Source: Lepas anatifera (Eukaryota > Arthropoda > Thecostraca > Lepadidae). Taken from it: DNA of 64,000 nucleotides. Below are positions 1 through 10,221 of the stretch, in pieces. Position numbers and translations under genes: made by a program. The notes below the pieces were generated by a model. It saw only the letters and a list, made by a program, of their open reading frames with translations. It searched no databases and had not been told where the DNA came from. The stretch's first letter is position 1; each line of letters starts with the position of its first letter. The stretch is from positions 301,001 through 365,000 of the forward strand of contig JAOTON010000197.1 of assembly GCA_034440635.1 (NCBI GenBank), read 5' to 3'.

Positions 1-1002
1 GGCGCGGCGGGCTCGAGTAACATGGAGCGAGGCACATGAGCCAGAGTTGAGGGCGAGACGAACGGACGGCGTTTGCTTAACTGGGGTGCGAGGATAGCGT
101 TAGTGAAGAGATGGAAGGAAAGGCTGTTTATTTTGAGACAAAGGCAGTGGATGTAGCAAAGACAGTAGCATCGACAATGTCCTAAGTTAATTCTCAAAGT
201 ACACTTCATGGATGTAGTTTTCGTACATTGTTTTAGACGAGGCTAAGTTAACCACAGCTTACTACCTAATGAAATATTGTGAGTACCGTCGCAATTCACA
301 CCTCTGGATTCACACTTCACAGTGCCGTCCCAATACACACCAATGTAGCGCCACCCTTGCAAAATCAAAATCATGCAAAATCATTTCCTCCTATTATCAT
401 GTGCATTAGCACGCCTCTGCGGCATCATGCACCCCACTCTCATGATGCATCTGAGCACGACTCTTTGGGACTTTTGAACGCTGGAATTCTTATTCAAAAG
501 GTCTAACTTTCAAAGGGTAGAACCTATGAACATTAGACCTTTTGAACTTTGGACATTCTGATGTGATACTTTTGAACCGTGAGATGTGATCTGCCTACTA
601 CCATAATACCGGGTAGGTGTAGGTGAACCTTGCACTGACACCATACTAGCTGTTGAAAAGGCCCACAGATCTCTCAGGACACTGAAGTCAATGGTAGGGC
701 AAAACTGACCCTTGATTTAACATCTGCTGGCAGAATCACTAGTAAGGGTATGTCCCCAAACCCTGACTCACCTCTCACTCCAGTAGGTCTGGTGTCTCGG
801 GAAATCAGAAAGTTTGATGGTGGCATTTCTGCATCAGGTGTTTCTGCTGACTCTGGGACATCCCCTGTCACTTGCAAAGGAGGACCAAATAAGGAGTGTG
901 GTGAAGTTGTCAGGCAGGATGACCGACCCCCCATCCACGGGCGACTGCCCGTGGTTTCCGACTCAGTCTCTCCGGCTGAGAAAGACCAAATGAGGACTTC
1001 TG
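1..1002. other. Unassigned repeat-like DNA, no gene recognised
   Basis: No protein domain, RNA or complete mobile element can be recognised here. Short open frames at 279-506 and 750-1022 show no motif I know. The stretch ends directly against a LINE 3' tail, so it may be the 3' portion of a decayed LINE or the sequence that LINE landed in. Confidence 0.4.
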
Positions 1003-1086
1003 TTAATTTGAGCTCGTCATAGAACGGAACCTGCAGGCCATTTGGCCTCCAAAATTTCCGACAACCGTAGGTAAGGTAAGGTAAGG
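1003..1086 (+). mobile_element. 3' end of a LINE-B (CR1-like) copy with (GGTAA)n tail
   Basis: A block with the pattern GAACGG-ACCTGCAGGCC-TGGCCTC-AAATT-CGA is followed by three GTAAG repeats. The same block and tail occur after intact LINE coding sequence at 37125-37217 and, inverted, at 39548-39640. This is therefore a 5'-truncated copy consisting only of 3' UTR and tail. LINE1 begins immediately after the tail, at 1087. Confidence 0.75.
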
Positions 1087-1115
1087 ATGTGGATGCAGTG
1101 CAGTGTGATAAGTGT

Positions 1116-1338
1116 TGTTGTAAAGCCGATCAAGAAGTTAAGGCTTTATTTAGCAGAAATCATGCATGGCATCTGCAACAAATGGGAGAGCAGCCTGAAC
1201 AAGACATGCAACAAACCAGAAGCAACCAACAGACGTGCAAGCAAACAATCGAGCATATACATAGGCATCATGCAGGCATGCAGGCATGTGGACAAATCAG
1301 GCAAAGCTAGCATACCAACTCGCAGGCGCAATACAACA
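1116..1338 (-). repeat. 3' LTR of the gypsy element
   Basis: 223 bp with TG...CA ends and 7-bp terminal inverted repeat TGTTGTA/TACAACA. It matches 8514-8739 with only a few differences and a small indel. In element orientation it carries an AATAAA signal near its end, placed for 3' processing. Confidence 0.95.
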
Positions 1339-1352
1339 TTCTCCCCCACTTT
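1339..1352 (-). promoter_or_regulatory. Polypurine tract of the gypsy element
   Basis: Read on the minus strand, AAAGTGGGGGAGAA abuts the 3' LTR exactly where the plus-strand primer of reverse transcription is expected. Confidence 0.8.
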
Positions 1353-1504
1353 GAAAGAAGCACACATAATCTCAGATTGGAGCACATATACTGCTGACAG
1401 GCGCAGAGCAAACATACTGCAGCTAGCATTAGAATATAACAACCAGCACAGCTTTCCACCCTTAACGTCCGAAGCAGTGCGACACACAACTCGGGCGCTG
1501 AAAC

Positions 1505-2731
1505 TTATAAATCTAAGCGATCCGGAGGTCGTCTCACACGCGTAGACCTCCTCAGGGCTCCCTCTGCATCAGCACCACGGCTGCCACGCTCCTCTTTACT
1601 GATAGCCAAATCCTCTGTCTGACGCGAACGAGCCTCTCCACCATCACTTCTACACGGCAGCGAGTCATGAGAGTGTACAATGGGATGCACTTCACGCAAA
1701 TCGTTACTAACAACCGGGTTCTCGTGAGAGTCATTTCTCGATGCGACTTCATGGTACAGACTTCCCTGATCATCCCGTCCAGGGGAGGCATCAGGATTGC
1801 ATGACATTGGTTCGGTTGACACTGGGACAGCTTCCCCGGGCGGGGCCAAGTCCCGAACAGAAACCGTAGTCTCTCTTCCGTCAGGAAGTCGGACACACGC
1901 ATACTGCGGATTTACTTCAATAAGATCGACCTCCTCCACAAGAGGATCGTACTTGGACTGTCGGACATGCTTTTTCAACAGAGCTTTCCCAGGGGGACTG
2001 AGCCAGGTCGGGACAGTAGTGCCGCTTGTCGAGCGACGAGCAAAACCAAACATCCTCTCATGAGGAGTGCAGTTTGTGGCAGTGCACAACAGAGAACGAA
2101 TCGAGTGTAAAGCGTCGGGAATGACTTTTTCCCAGGAAGAAACGGGCAGCTTGCGAGATTTCAGTGCGAGGCAAACAGACTTCCATATGGTTCCATTATA
2201 CCTTTCGCACTGTCCGTTCCCTTCAGGGTTGTATGGCGTAGTCCTGCTCACTGCTATTCCACGGCTGACGAGAAAGTGCTTCACTTCAGTAGACATGAAT
2301 GATGCACCACGATCCGAATGGACATAGGCAGGCAACCCAAACACAGAGAACAGCTGGCAAAGACAATTCACCACCGTCTGTGCGGACATATCGGGACATG
2401 GGAAGGCAAACGGGAATCGTGAGTATTCATCTACAACCGTGAGAATAAACCTGTTCCGAGACGATGTTGGCAACGGCCCTTTGAAATCGACAGAGAGGCG
2501 TTCGAAGGGATGGGTCGCTTTGATGACATGTGACACAGGAGGTCGGTAATACTGCGGTTTGCACTCTGCACAAACCCGGCAGGAAGATGTGACGCGTTTA
2601 ACATCTTCAACGGAAAATGGAAGGTTGCGACATCTGACAAAGTGCATCATCCGGGTGACACCGGGATGACACAAGTTATCATGCAGCTCGGCTAACTTTT
2701 CTGTCCCAGCCGCAACACCGCATGACGCCAC
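1505..2731 (-). pseudogene. Gypsy pol: integrase segment
   Basis: About 400 residues. The N-terminal part shows the zinc-binding HHCC pattern (HDNLCH, then CRVCAEC). The catalytic core has the DDE triad in its usual contexts: VDFKG, HSDRG and GQCERYNG. The C-terminal third is proline- and charge-rich and ends shortly before the polypurine tract. Integrase joins the reverse-transcribed DNA into the chromosome and works with the LTR ends described above. It would normally be the C-terminal part of a single Pol. Here it is out of frame with RNase H because of a one-base shift near 2750-2765, so the listed methionine at 2731 is not the natural start. Confidence 0.9.
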
Positions 2732-3376
2732 TCTAGAGAGAGTGTCAGCGGGAATGTTCTCCTGCCTGGGCGGTATATCACGTCAAAGTTGAAGCAAGCT
2801 AGCTCCAGTCTCCATCTCAGGATTTTCTTGTTCTTTATCTTTCCTGCATGAGACTGATCAAACATGAACGCCACCGATCTCTGATCCGTGATCAGGGTAA
2901 AGTGACGACCTGACAGATAGTGCCTCCACTTCCGCAAGGCCTCCACAATGGCATGGGCCTCCTTCTCAACAGCAGAGTGGCGCTGCTCACTGATATTAAG
3001 GGTTCTTGAAAAGAAAGCCACCGGCCGTCCAGCCTGGTTGAGGGTCGCAGCGATGGCATGATCTGAAGCATCTGTTTCAACTACAAAAGGTACTGCCTCA
3101 TCGATTGAGCATACCACAGACTTCTCCACTTCAGCCCTCATTCTGGCAAATGCATCACATGCTTCTGAGGACAGTGGGAACTCTTTGGCCTGAACCAAAA
3201 GTCGGATCGTCTCTGAGAAACCAGAGATCCACTGTGAATAGTAGGAGAACATGCCGACTGCTCTACGCAAAGCCTTCAAGTTCTCTGGAACAGGAAGCTC
3301 CCTGAGAGGTCTCAGACGGTCAGGATCTGGTCTGATCTCGCCCTCCCCAATGGAGAAACCCAGAAGCGTGATAGAT
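2692..3376 (-). pseudogene. Gypsy pol: RT connection and RNase H
   Basis: Begins just after the inserted element with the RT palm/thumb text ITLLGF and continues through LKALRRAVGMFSYYSQWI. The RNase H domain follows, with the first catalytic aspartate in VVETDASDHA, the glutamate in the EKEAHAIVEAL helix and ITDQRSVAF. It degrades the RNA strand during reverse transcription. The frame ends in a shift near 2760 before integrase. Subtracting the inserted element and one 4-bp target copy leaves this segment in phase with the RT half at 6607-7037, so the element was uninterrupted when hit. Confidence 0.9.
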
Positions 3377-5289
3377 GGGGCATTCCAGGACAGATCGACC
3401 AAGGCTTGACACCACCATGTCTAGAAAAAATCTGAAACTTTGTCTCCGGGGTAGTTTTGGGCCAGAAACACGCCTGTGAGAATCTCAGCCCCCTCCGACC
3501 AACGGTGACCGAGTTATAGCCCGAGGCATTTTCGGGAGGTCACGTTGTAGACTCATATTTGATGCTTCATAACTCAACAACGCATCACTTGATTAAAAAG
3601 TTTTGTATATCATTGAACTCGTCTTGAATTATAGTTTATTTTGAAAAAAGAAAATGTTAAAATTTGAAAATTTTGGACTTTTAATTTGTTTGACCTTTTC
3701 CTTTTGACCTAGCTTGACCTTTTCCCAGTTGAAATTGCCCTTTTAGACACCTCAAAAATGTTTCTTCAGAAAATATCTTTCGATAGCAAAAATAAAAAAA
3801 TGCGTTCTTGCTATAAGTTCCGAATATTTAGCACCTAAGGTAGGTATGTACACGGTTTTTGACCATTGCGGTAGTACAGCCTTATGTTTAACGCCGCAAA
3901 TATAGCGATTACTTTTGTAATCGGTCGCTGGAAATAATACTCCATTGTCTTTACGAAATTTTAATCGTACAAGTATCCGAATTTATGACAATTAACACGC
4001 GCCCACCCGAGGGGGTGGGCAACCGGCCTCCTCAGGTTTCCACAGGTAGTAAAAAAACACCTTCGCGCAGCACCACCATACTTCATGTACCTCTAACCCG
4101 AAATTTTTGCAGCTTCTGGCAAAATTTTAGGTCTGGGTCATACCAGGTCAGACCGCCAACCCAGGTCAAGAGACCTAACCTCAAACTTTGGGAGGTGCAT
4201 AAATCATATCAAATTTAGCCTATCGTGGTTAGAATCGCATTACATAGTAAGATCGCCTAGCAATATAATTTTTCGTAGCAGGATTTCTATATCGATAACC
4301 GGGAGCAGGGCAAAGGTCATGATCTTTCCATTAGAAATGCATGGGGCGATTGGTAAATGTTGATAACTTGCGAGAATTGAGAATTGTCGAGAATTGCGAT
4401 GGAGGTTGTATTTTTACATTGTCGTGTCTGACTTGCCACTGCAGTTTGATTAATATTCTTTTTACCATACAGACCTAAGCCTGGCCCTAGGTCAAAGCAG
4501 GTTAATTTTGACATTTGACTAGGCAATATTATAAGATATATAATCCGTTTGGGCTCAACAATAGTGTTCCAATGGTGCTGAACTTTTCTTTCTACTACTC
4601 TTGTCTGTCACCTATTATGCCACAAAATTTAGGTTTCCACTTAGTTCCCGTAAGAAATACTGTGACCTTGAGCAACCTCAAAGGCGACACGACCAAACGA
4701 TTGTATGTAACATATTCGGTAATGATTAAAACTGGCTATTTAGCGGCATCACTCCCAGTGCACTGTGTCATTATTTATCTGGGATTCTCGGATCCGTGTC
4801 AGCTATGAAATGATCACCTTGTAAAAATATCATGAGGCAACCTGTTCAAGCGACCAAGTCGAATGCGTTACAATTTCAGGACATTTTGTCGAATATATGA
4901 GCAGATTCAAATTACTTTTTGGGAATGAAAGCCTTTCAGACACGTTTGTTTACATTGCATGAATCCTCTCAAACATATGCTGTGCTGCACTGGATCAGCT
5001 TGCATCGATACTATTTTCCATCTCCGGCAACGATGTAATTGTGTGAGTTAGTGGTGCTCATAGGATAAGTTATACTTGTTTCAATTATTGATAAAGTCGC
5101 GACATCTTTGTAAAATTTCGTTTAAGGTTCATTATTAATAAGTTCATTTGCCCTCGTCTCCCTCGAAACAAGGAATCCCTTTTTATCACTTTTAATGGCT
5201 GCAGTTTTTCTGTTTATAAATATTGCCCAAGTTGTTGCCAGTTCAGTTTTTTTATGCATTTTGTACAAGTTGTTCTCAGTTCGATTGTT

Positions 5290-5802
5290 GGAGTCGGGGT
5301 CTCACTAAAGTCATCAATGGACTTGTCACGGAGACCCCGACCCCACCATCCGAATGAGCAACTCCCACAATGAAGGGTTGATTTTAGAAGCCAACGTTTA
5401 ACGTCCCACACAACACAGGGACGGCCGCCCCGCTCAGGTCACCCTCTCACCAGTCAGTTGCCAGCCGACCTATACGTCGGGTAAGCTATTGAGCGCCGGA
5501 GCGTCTCAGCGGAACCGATCCCAAGCCTGGACATGCACTGCCACTGCATGCTTCTGAGCCGCGGGCCGGAGCCCAACGCTCTACCAACTGAGCTACCGGG
5601 GCGGCAAGGAGGCAGTTTTAGGAGTAGGTGTCTCACTAGAGTCATCAAGGGACTTTTTACGGAGACCCTGACCCCACCACCCAAACGAGCAACTCCCACG
5701 ATAAAGTGTTAATCAAGGAAACAAAGTTGAAAGTCCCACAAGGCATAACGATGACCGTCTACCTCAGGTCACCCCCTCACCACTGAGTTGCCTGCTGGCC
5801 TT
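5290..5802. repeat. Pair of about 180-bp direct repeats flanking a tRNA-like segment
   Basis: Units at 5290-5470 and 5621-5802 share GGAGT-GG, GTCTCACTA-AGTCATCAA-GGACTT, CGGAGACCC-GACCCCACCA, GAGCAACTCCCAC and CAGGTCACCC-CTCACCA. Similarity is moderate, so the duplication is old. Confidence 0.7.
5480..5605 (-). other. tRNA-derived SINE-like segment
   Basis: On the minus strand GCCCCGG is followed by the Pol III A-box text TAGCTCAGTTGGTAGAGC (plus-strand 5578-5595). A degenerate B-box-like GGGATCGGTTCC follows more than 80 bases later. The 5' half looks like a tRNA; the rest does not fold as one. Best read as a SINE head rather than a functional tRNA. Confidence 0.5.
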
Positions 5803-6606
5803 CAGCATTTACTGTACCTACCACCTCCCAGTTGACCTAAATTATTTTTCCAGAAGTCGCAAAATGTTGTGTTAGAGGTAGATGGAGTACGGTGGCGCTG
5901 TGCGAAGGTATTTTTTTTACTACCTGTAGAGACCTGAGGAGGCCGGTTGCCCACCCCCTCGGGTGGGCGCGTGTTAATTGTCATAAATTCGGATACTTGT
6001 ACGATTAAAATTTCGTAAAGACAATGGAGTATTATTTCCAGCGACCGATTACAAAAGCAATCGCTATATTTGCGGCGTTAAACATAAGTCTGTACTACCG
6101 CAATGGTCAAAAACCGTGTACATACCTACCTTAGGTGCGAAATATTCGGAACTTATAGCAAGAACGCATTTTTTTTATTTTTGCTATCGAAAGATATTTT
6201 CTGAAGAAACATTTTTGAGGTGTCTAAAAGGGCAATTTCAACTGGGAAAAGGTCAAGCTAGGTCAAAAAGGAAAAGGTCAAACAAATTAAAAGTCCAAAA
6301 TTTTCAAATTTTAACATTTTCTTTTTCAAAATAGACTATAATTCAAGACGAGTTCAATGATATACAAAACTTGTTAATCAGGTGATGCGTTGTTGAGTTA
6401 TGAAGCATCAAACATGAGTCTACAACGTGACCTCCCGAAAATGCCTCGGGCTATAACTCGGTCACCGTTGGTCGGAGGGGGCTAAGATTCTCACAGGCGT
6501 GTTTCTGGCCCAAAACTACCCCGGAGACAAAGTTTCAGATTTTTTCTAGACATGGTGGTGTCAAATTGAAATATTTTTGGTCGTTTTGTCCTGGAATGCC
6601 CCAGAT

Positions 6607-7037
6607 CTGACAGAGAAGACACATTTAGCCTCGTTTAGCGTCAGGTCGAACCGCTTAGCGGCGTCTAGGAACTTTTGGAGATTAGTGTCGTGCTCCTCCT
6701 TTGTGCGTCCACAGATTGTTACATCGTCAAGATACACATAGGTATCCTGGAGATCATTGTCCTGCACAAACTGATCCATTACTCTCTGGAAGCACGCTAC
6801 CCCATTTGTCACACCAAAAGGCAGGCGACAGAACTGATAGAGCTTCTGGCCAGACTGGAACGCGGTGTACGGCCTATCCTGCTCTCTGAGGGGTACTTGG
6901 TGGTACGCACTCCTAAGATCTATGGTGCTGAAGTGGCGATACTGAGAAACCTTGTTTACAAGCTCATCAATCCTGGGGAGTGGATAGGCGTCGAGCCTGG
7001 TGTACCTGTTGATGGTTTGCGAATAGTCAATGACCAT
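6607..7037 (-). pseudogene. Gypsy pol: reverse transcriptase core
   Basis: Contains the RT fingers and palm: TRLDAYPLPRIDEL, STIDLRSAYHQVPL (first catalytic aspartate), FCRLPFGVTN, and the YLDD box in YVYLDDVTICG with the two remaining aspartates. It copies the genomic RNA into DNA in the cytoplasmic particle. The right end is shifted out of frame relative to the protease/RT N-terminus near 7030-7060; the left end is cut by the inserted DNA element at 6603. Confidence 0.92.
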
Positions 7038-8070
7038 CCTTTTTATGGCGTTCGTTCGCTGTTACTACGATCTGTGCTCGCCATGGAGAGGCACTCGGCT
7101 CGATTATGCCCTCATTGAGAAGCTTTTGTGTTTCTGACTCAATGAATTTTCGGTCGTCATGGCTGTACTTCCTCGATTTAGTGGCCACTGGAGTGCAGTC
7201 TTGGGTCAGGTTGCTGAATGGGGATGGCGCAGACACAGACAAGGTAGATAATCCACATACACTCAGAGGCGGCCTATCTCCCCCAAAGTTGACACTGACT
7301 GCCTCATGCAGTTTCAGAAAATCATGTCCCAAAATGATATCCGAGCACAAATCTGGTAAAACAGACAGGCGGACACTTGGATATTCACAGCCCTGCACAG
7401 TAAGCGGTTCAACACAATAGCCCAATATGTCAGATGAAAGAGATGTTGCTGCCATGGAAACTTTTCCAGACCCAGGCTTAAGAACAAGGCCCAACCTCTG
7501 TGCATACCTGTGGGAGATGAAGCTTTCTGTACTACCTGTGTCAACAAGGGCACTTAGCTTATGCCCTTTAAGCTCTGCATCAACAGTCACTTTAGCCAGG
7601 CTACCAGGGAATGCTACAGACAGAAGCCCTAGCGCTGACAACTGTGCAGATGCTGCCACAGCCGAGGACCGACATACGTTCTTGAAATGACCTTTCTTAC
7701 CACAGTTCTGACACAGGGCCTCACGGGCTGGACACATGTGACGAGGGTGCCGAGCTCTACCACAGAAAAAGCATTTCTGACTACCTTTACCTGTACTGGC
7801 TGCAGCTGAGCATCCGCTATGTGACCCACAGCCTGAGGTCACACAGTTACCAGCCGGTTCACTGCCCTGCGTTTGAGCTGCGCACTGGGCACCACCAGCA
7901 GACTCTGACTTGTCCACTGCAGCAGTGAATGATGTGGGGTAGAGCTCTGAACTCTTCTGTGCTATGTCCAGAGCCCTCGCTTGATGGAAGGCAGCAACTA
8001 ACTCAAGCGTCTTGTTCTCCAAGAGTATGGCGGATATGTTGCGACTGAAGACCACTGATGAATGCATCAC
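7027..8070 (-). pseudogene. Gypsy gag C-terminus, nucleocapsid knuckles and aspartic protease
   Basis: The first part continues the gag helical region. Two zinc knuckles follow, CFFCGRARHPRHMC and CQNCGKKGHFKNVC, which would bind genomic RNA. The retropepsin active site is LVDTGSTESFI, with the flap and second half ending near ILGHDFL. The last 60 residues are the start of RT (KLLNEGIIEPSASPW). Frame is lost at both ends: near 8040 against the gag N-terminus and near 7040 against the RT core. Confidence 0.9.
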
Positions 8071-8461
8071 GGATATACTCCTCCTTGTACTTCTCAGCTG
8101 ACACTGATGTGAATTTGCAGTCAGTACTCAGTTTCTTCAGGGCCTGGAGAAACTCATCCAAGCTATCACCTGGCTTCTGACGTCGGCTCGCAAGTAAATG
8201 CCTAGCAAACACCTCGTTCTTGGGTTTGATGTAGAGGCCCTCCAGGGTTGCTATGGCAGATTCGAATGTCCCACATTCCGAGATGTAGTCATACACCCTT
8301 GGTGACAAGTAATTAGCAAGTACATCCAGCTTCCTTGGATTGAGTTCTGAGATGCTGTCCAGAAAGTTGGAGAAGGTTCTGTGCCAGTGTTTCCATTCTT
8401 TGGCTGCATCACTAGAACTGGGGTCTGTATCAAAGCGGTCTGGTTTCAGTATTCTGTCCAT
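8003..8461 (-). pseudogene. Gypsy gag N-terminus (capsid region)
   Basis: Starts MDRILKPDRFDTDPSSSDAA with the AKEWKHWHRTFSNFLDSI helix typical of gypsy capsid proteins. The later text QKPGDSLDEFLQALKKL and YIRDAFISGL resembles the retrotransposon gag capsid domain. The initiator ATG lies 53 bp inside the 5' LTR. The natural product would run on into the zinc knuckles; here the frame is lost near 8040. Confidence 0.85.
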
Positions 8462-8496
8462 GCTGATTGATTGGAGTTCGTCTTGAATTTGTCCTA

Positions 8497-8512
8497 ATTT
8501 CTGCTAAATAAA
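8497..8512 (-). promoter_or_regulatory. Primer-binding-site position, complementary to the element's own LTR
   Basis: Starting one base inside the 5' LTR, where a PBS belongs, are 16 bases (minus strand TTTATTTAGCAGAAAT). They are an exact reverse complement of 8543-8558 within the LTR. A tRNA 3' end match was not recognised. This would fit self-primed reverse transcription as in Tf1/sushi-type elements if transcription starts near 8558. Confidence 0.5.
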
Positions 8513-8513
8513 T

Positions 8514-8739
8514 TGTTGTAAAGCCGATCAAGAAGTTAAGGCTTTATTTAGCAGAAATCATGCATGGCATCTGCAACAACAAATGGGAGAGCAGCATGAA
8601 CAAGACATGCAACAAACCAGAAGCAACCAACAGACGTGCAAGCAAGCAATCGAGCATATACATAGGCATCATGCAGGCATGCAGGCATGTGGACAAATCA
8701 GGCAAAGCTAGCATGCCAACTCGCAGGCGCAATACAACA
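8514..8739 (-). repeat. 5' LTR of the gypsy element
   Basis: 226 bp with TGTTGTA/TACAACA ends, followed at 8740-8744 by the second copy of the AGTGT duplication. It has a 3-base insertion relative to the 3' LTR (CAACAACAAATGG versus CAACAAATGG). Confidence 0.95.
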
Positions 8740-10055
8740 AGTGTCAGATGTGGTGCCATGCTACTTGCCAAGGTGTATCAAAGACAGCACTGAAAGCTAT
8801 TGACAGATTTCATCCTGTAGTCATTTGGTTATGCCATGAGTGCAAAGTATGGCTGAAAAGACAGGATCAGACATCAAACACCGATCTTGTCACTAAAACC
8901 GATGACAGCTTGAAGGCACTAGAGGAAAAGATGGACAGCTCTCAATCTTTCCAATCTTCAATCTTCAATCTTCTCAATCTTTCCATCAACCGGTTCTGGT
9001 TCCAGTGCTCCACTGGAACCAGGACTGGTTCTCTCACGGCCCGAGAGGCTCTTCCCCTTCCCCACAGGTAAAAGACGCCTGAGCCCTGGAGGCTGAGCGT
9101 CTGAAAACACCATCATCATCAATCTTTCCAACACATGCACACTATTGGGGAAATGCTTGTTGACTTTCAGTCCAATGTAGTGGCAAAAATAGACGGCATG
9201 GTACAGACCATCAAAGAACAGCACAAGGTCATGCTTGACAACACAGGGCTCATGAGGAAATGGTCTAAGGAGCATAAGGAACAAAAAAACTCAAATGCAG
9301 AGATTGTTCAGGGTAACTGTGAGAGTCATCAAGACCATCAACAAACAGGTCGAAGCAGCATCACTGGCCAATAGCGCATCTGCAGGCAAGGAAGGACACA
9401 CATACAATGTCCAGGGTTTTTGATGACTTCCTTGACCGTGACAAACGAAAGTGTAATCTTGTTGTTCACAACTTCCCAGAGCAGTCTAGTGAATCACATG
9501 ATTCAAGATCCCAGGCAGACTGTGCTGCCTTTGTGGACATGATCCGGGAGACCTTCAGCCTGGAATGTCAGGGTTTCAAAGTCCTTCCACCCAGCTGCGG
9601 TCTCTGTTAGCAAGCCTCGCCTCCTCATTGTCACTCTAGACTCTGAACAATGCAAGTATGAGCTTCTTAGGCTGGCTCCACAGCTTAAGAAGAACACTAA
9701 GTGGTCAAACATCTACCTAAGCCCTGATCTCACATTTAGGGAGAGGGAGGAGCATCGTAAGTTGTGTGCGGAATTAACTAGTAGAAGGGCTGCTGGAGAG
9801 ACTGACCTGACCATCGTGCGTGGGAAGATTGTAGCTAGGAAAGTAACGGAACAGGGACCCATGCAGCCTCCAAGGACACACATCCGGGGGCAGGGAACAG
9901 AGTCCAGTGATTCTTCACGACCTCAAAACAGCTCAGAGCTGCCTGTAGACAATTCCAGTCGTGGTGTCCAGGCACAACCGGGTACTGAGAAGGATCATGC
10001 TGGATCAGCTGTTCAAAATTCCCAGCCCAACAGCAGCACGCCCAAAGTAGAATGA
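8740..10055 (+). pseudogene. LINE1 ORF1 with PHD-type zinc finger
   Basis: Before the gypsy insertion, 1087-1115 encodes VDAVQCDKC. After it, translation continues WCHATCQGV and later WLCHECKVWLK, giving the Cys/His spacing of a PHD/esterase-type finger seen in ORF1 of CR1-like LINEs. Further on are a coiled-coil-like stretch (8893-8940), the block DFLDRDKRKCNLVVHNFPE (9421-9477), and the charged block RREEHRKLCAEL-SRR-AGE-DLTIVRGKIVARK (about 9750-9845). The last two correspond to LINE-B ORF1 at 48253-49077. ORF1 would bind the LINE RNA. Several frameshifts and the 8985-9118 insert break it. Confidence 0.8.
8985..9118 (+). mobile_element. 134-bp SINE-like insertion with (CAT)n tail
   Basis: Flanked by the 11-bp duplication TCAATCTTTCC (8974-8984 and 9119-9129). 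It contains a 12-bp-stem hairpin, CTGGTTCCAGTG / CACTGGAACCAG with loop CTC, and ends CTGAAAACACCATCATCATCA. That end resembles the 3' end of the I-like LINE at 24842 (CTAAAACCCCAATAATGATGATGA), which suggests mobilisation by that LINE machinery or a severely 5'-truncated relative. Confidence 0.7.
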
Positions 10056-10221
10056 CAAAATCCGCCAGCTTCAGAGGCTACATACCCATTGCCTATGGAG
10101 GTACCCAACTCTGTGGCAATGGAGGGCGCTTCTGCCTCTAGAAATTCACCTTCCTCTGCTGAGGTATCCATCCGTGCCCAGTCATTCACACCAACATTCA
10201 AATTGACTACACCCAACAGGT

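Larger units (their letters stand above)
3996..5973. mobile_element. TTAA-bounded hairpin-headed element at the core of the inverted-repeat element
   Basis: TTAA at 3992-3995 and 5974-5977 brackets about 1.98 kb whose ends read CACGCGCCCACCC, a GC-rich self-complementary stem, then an A-rich block ending in GCGCAGCACCACC. The same layout recurs at 12525, 16778, 17427, 26053 and 49559. The interior holds clustered AGGTCA/TGACCT hexamers (for example 4128-4170), a 180-bp direct repeat and a tRNA-like segment. No transposase is visible. It could be a separate insertion into the palindrome centre or the core of one composite element. Confidence 0.6.
3377..6602. mobile_element. Long-inverted-repeat DNA element inside gypsy pol
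   Basis: Bounded by a perfect 16-bp inverted terminus, GGGGCATTCCAGGACA, and by the 4-bp duplication AGAT (3373-3376 and 6603-6606). The arms, about 615 bp on the left (3377-3991) and 625 bp on the right (5978-6602), are close to perfect reverse complements. The similarity runs on inward for another 150 bp or so, through the ends of an internal TTAA-bounded element. No transposase ORF is visible, so it is non-autonomous. I cannot assign a superfamily with confidence; a foldback or MITE-like origin is likely. Confidence 0.85.
1116..8739 (-). mobile_element. Ty3/gypsy LTR retrotransposon (no env), interrupted
   Basis: Two near-identical LTRs of 223 and 226 bp start TGTTGTA and end TACAACA, and are flanked by the 5-bp duplication AGTGT (1111-1115 and 8740-8744). 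Between them on the minus strand lie gag, two CCHC knuckles, an aspartic protease, RT, RNase H and an HHCC/DDE integrase, in the Ty3/gypsy order (integrase after RNase H). No envelope-like ORF follows integrase. Coding is broken by at least three frameshifts (near 8040, 7040 and 2760) and by the DNA element at 3377-6602. The LTRs are nearly identical, which argues for fairly recent insertion; it landed in LINE1 ORF1 inside the zinc-finger codons. Confidence 0.93.

Noticed and set aside
1022..1086. Telomeric repeat (arthropod TTAGG)
   Set aside because: The motif is GGTAA/TTACC, only three units, and sits at LINE 3' ends.
1505..8461. Endogenous retrovirus with envelope
   Set aside because: No envelope-like frame follows integrase before the polypurine tract; layout is an env-less Ty3/gypsy element.
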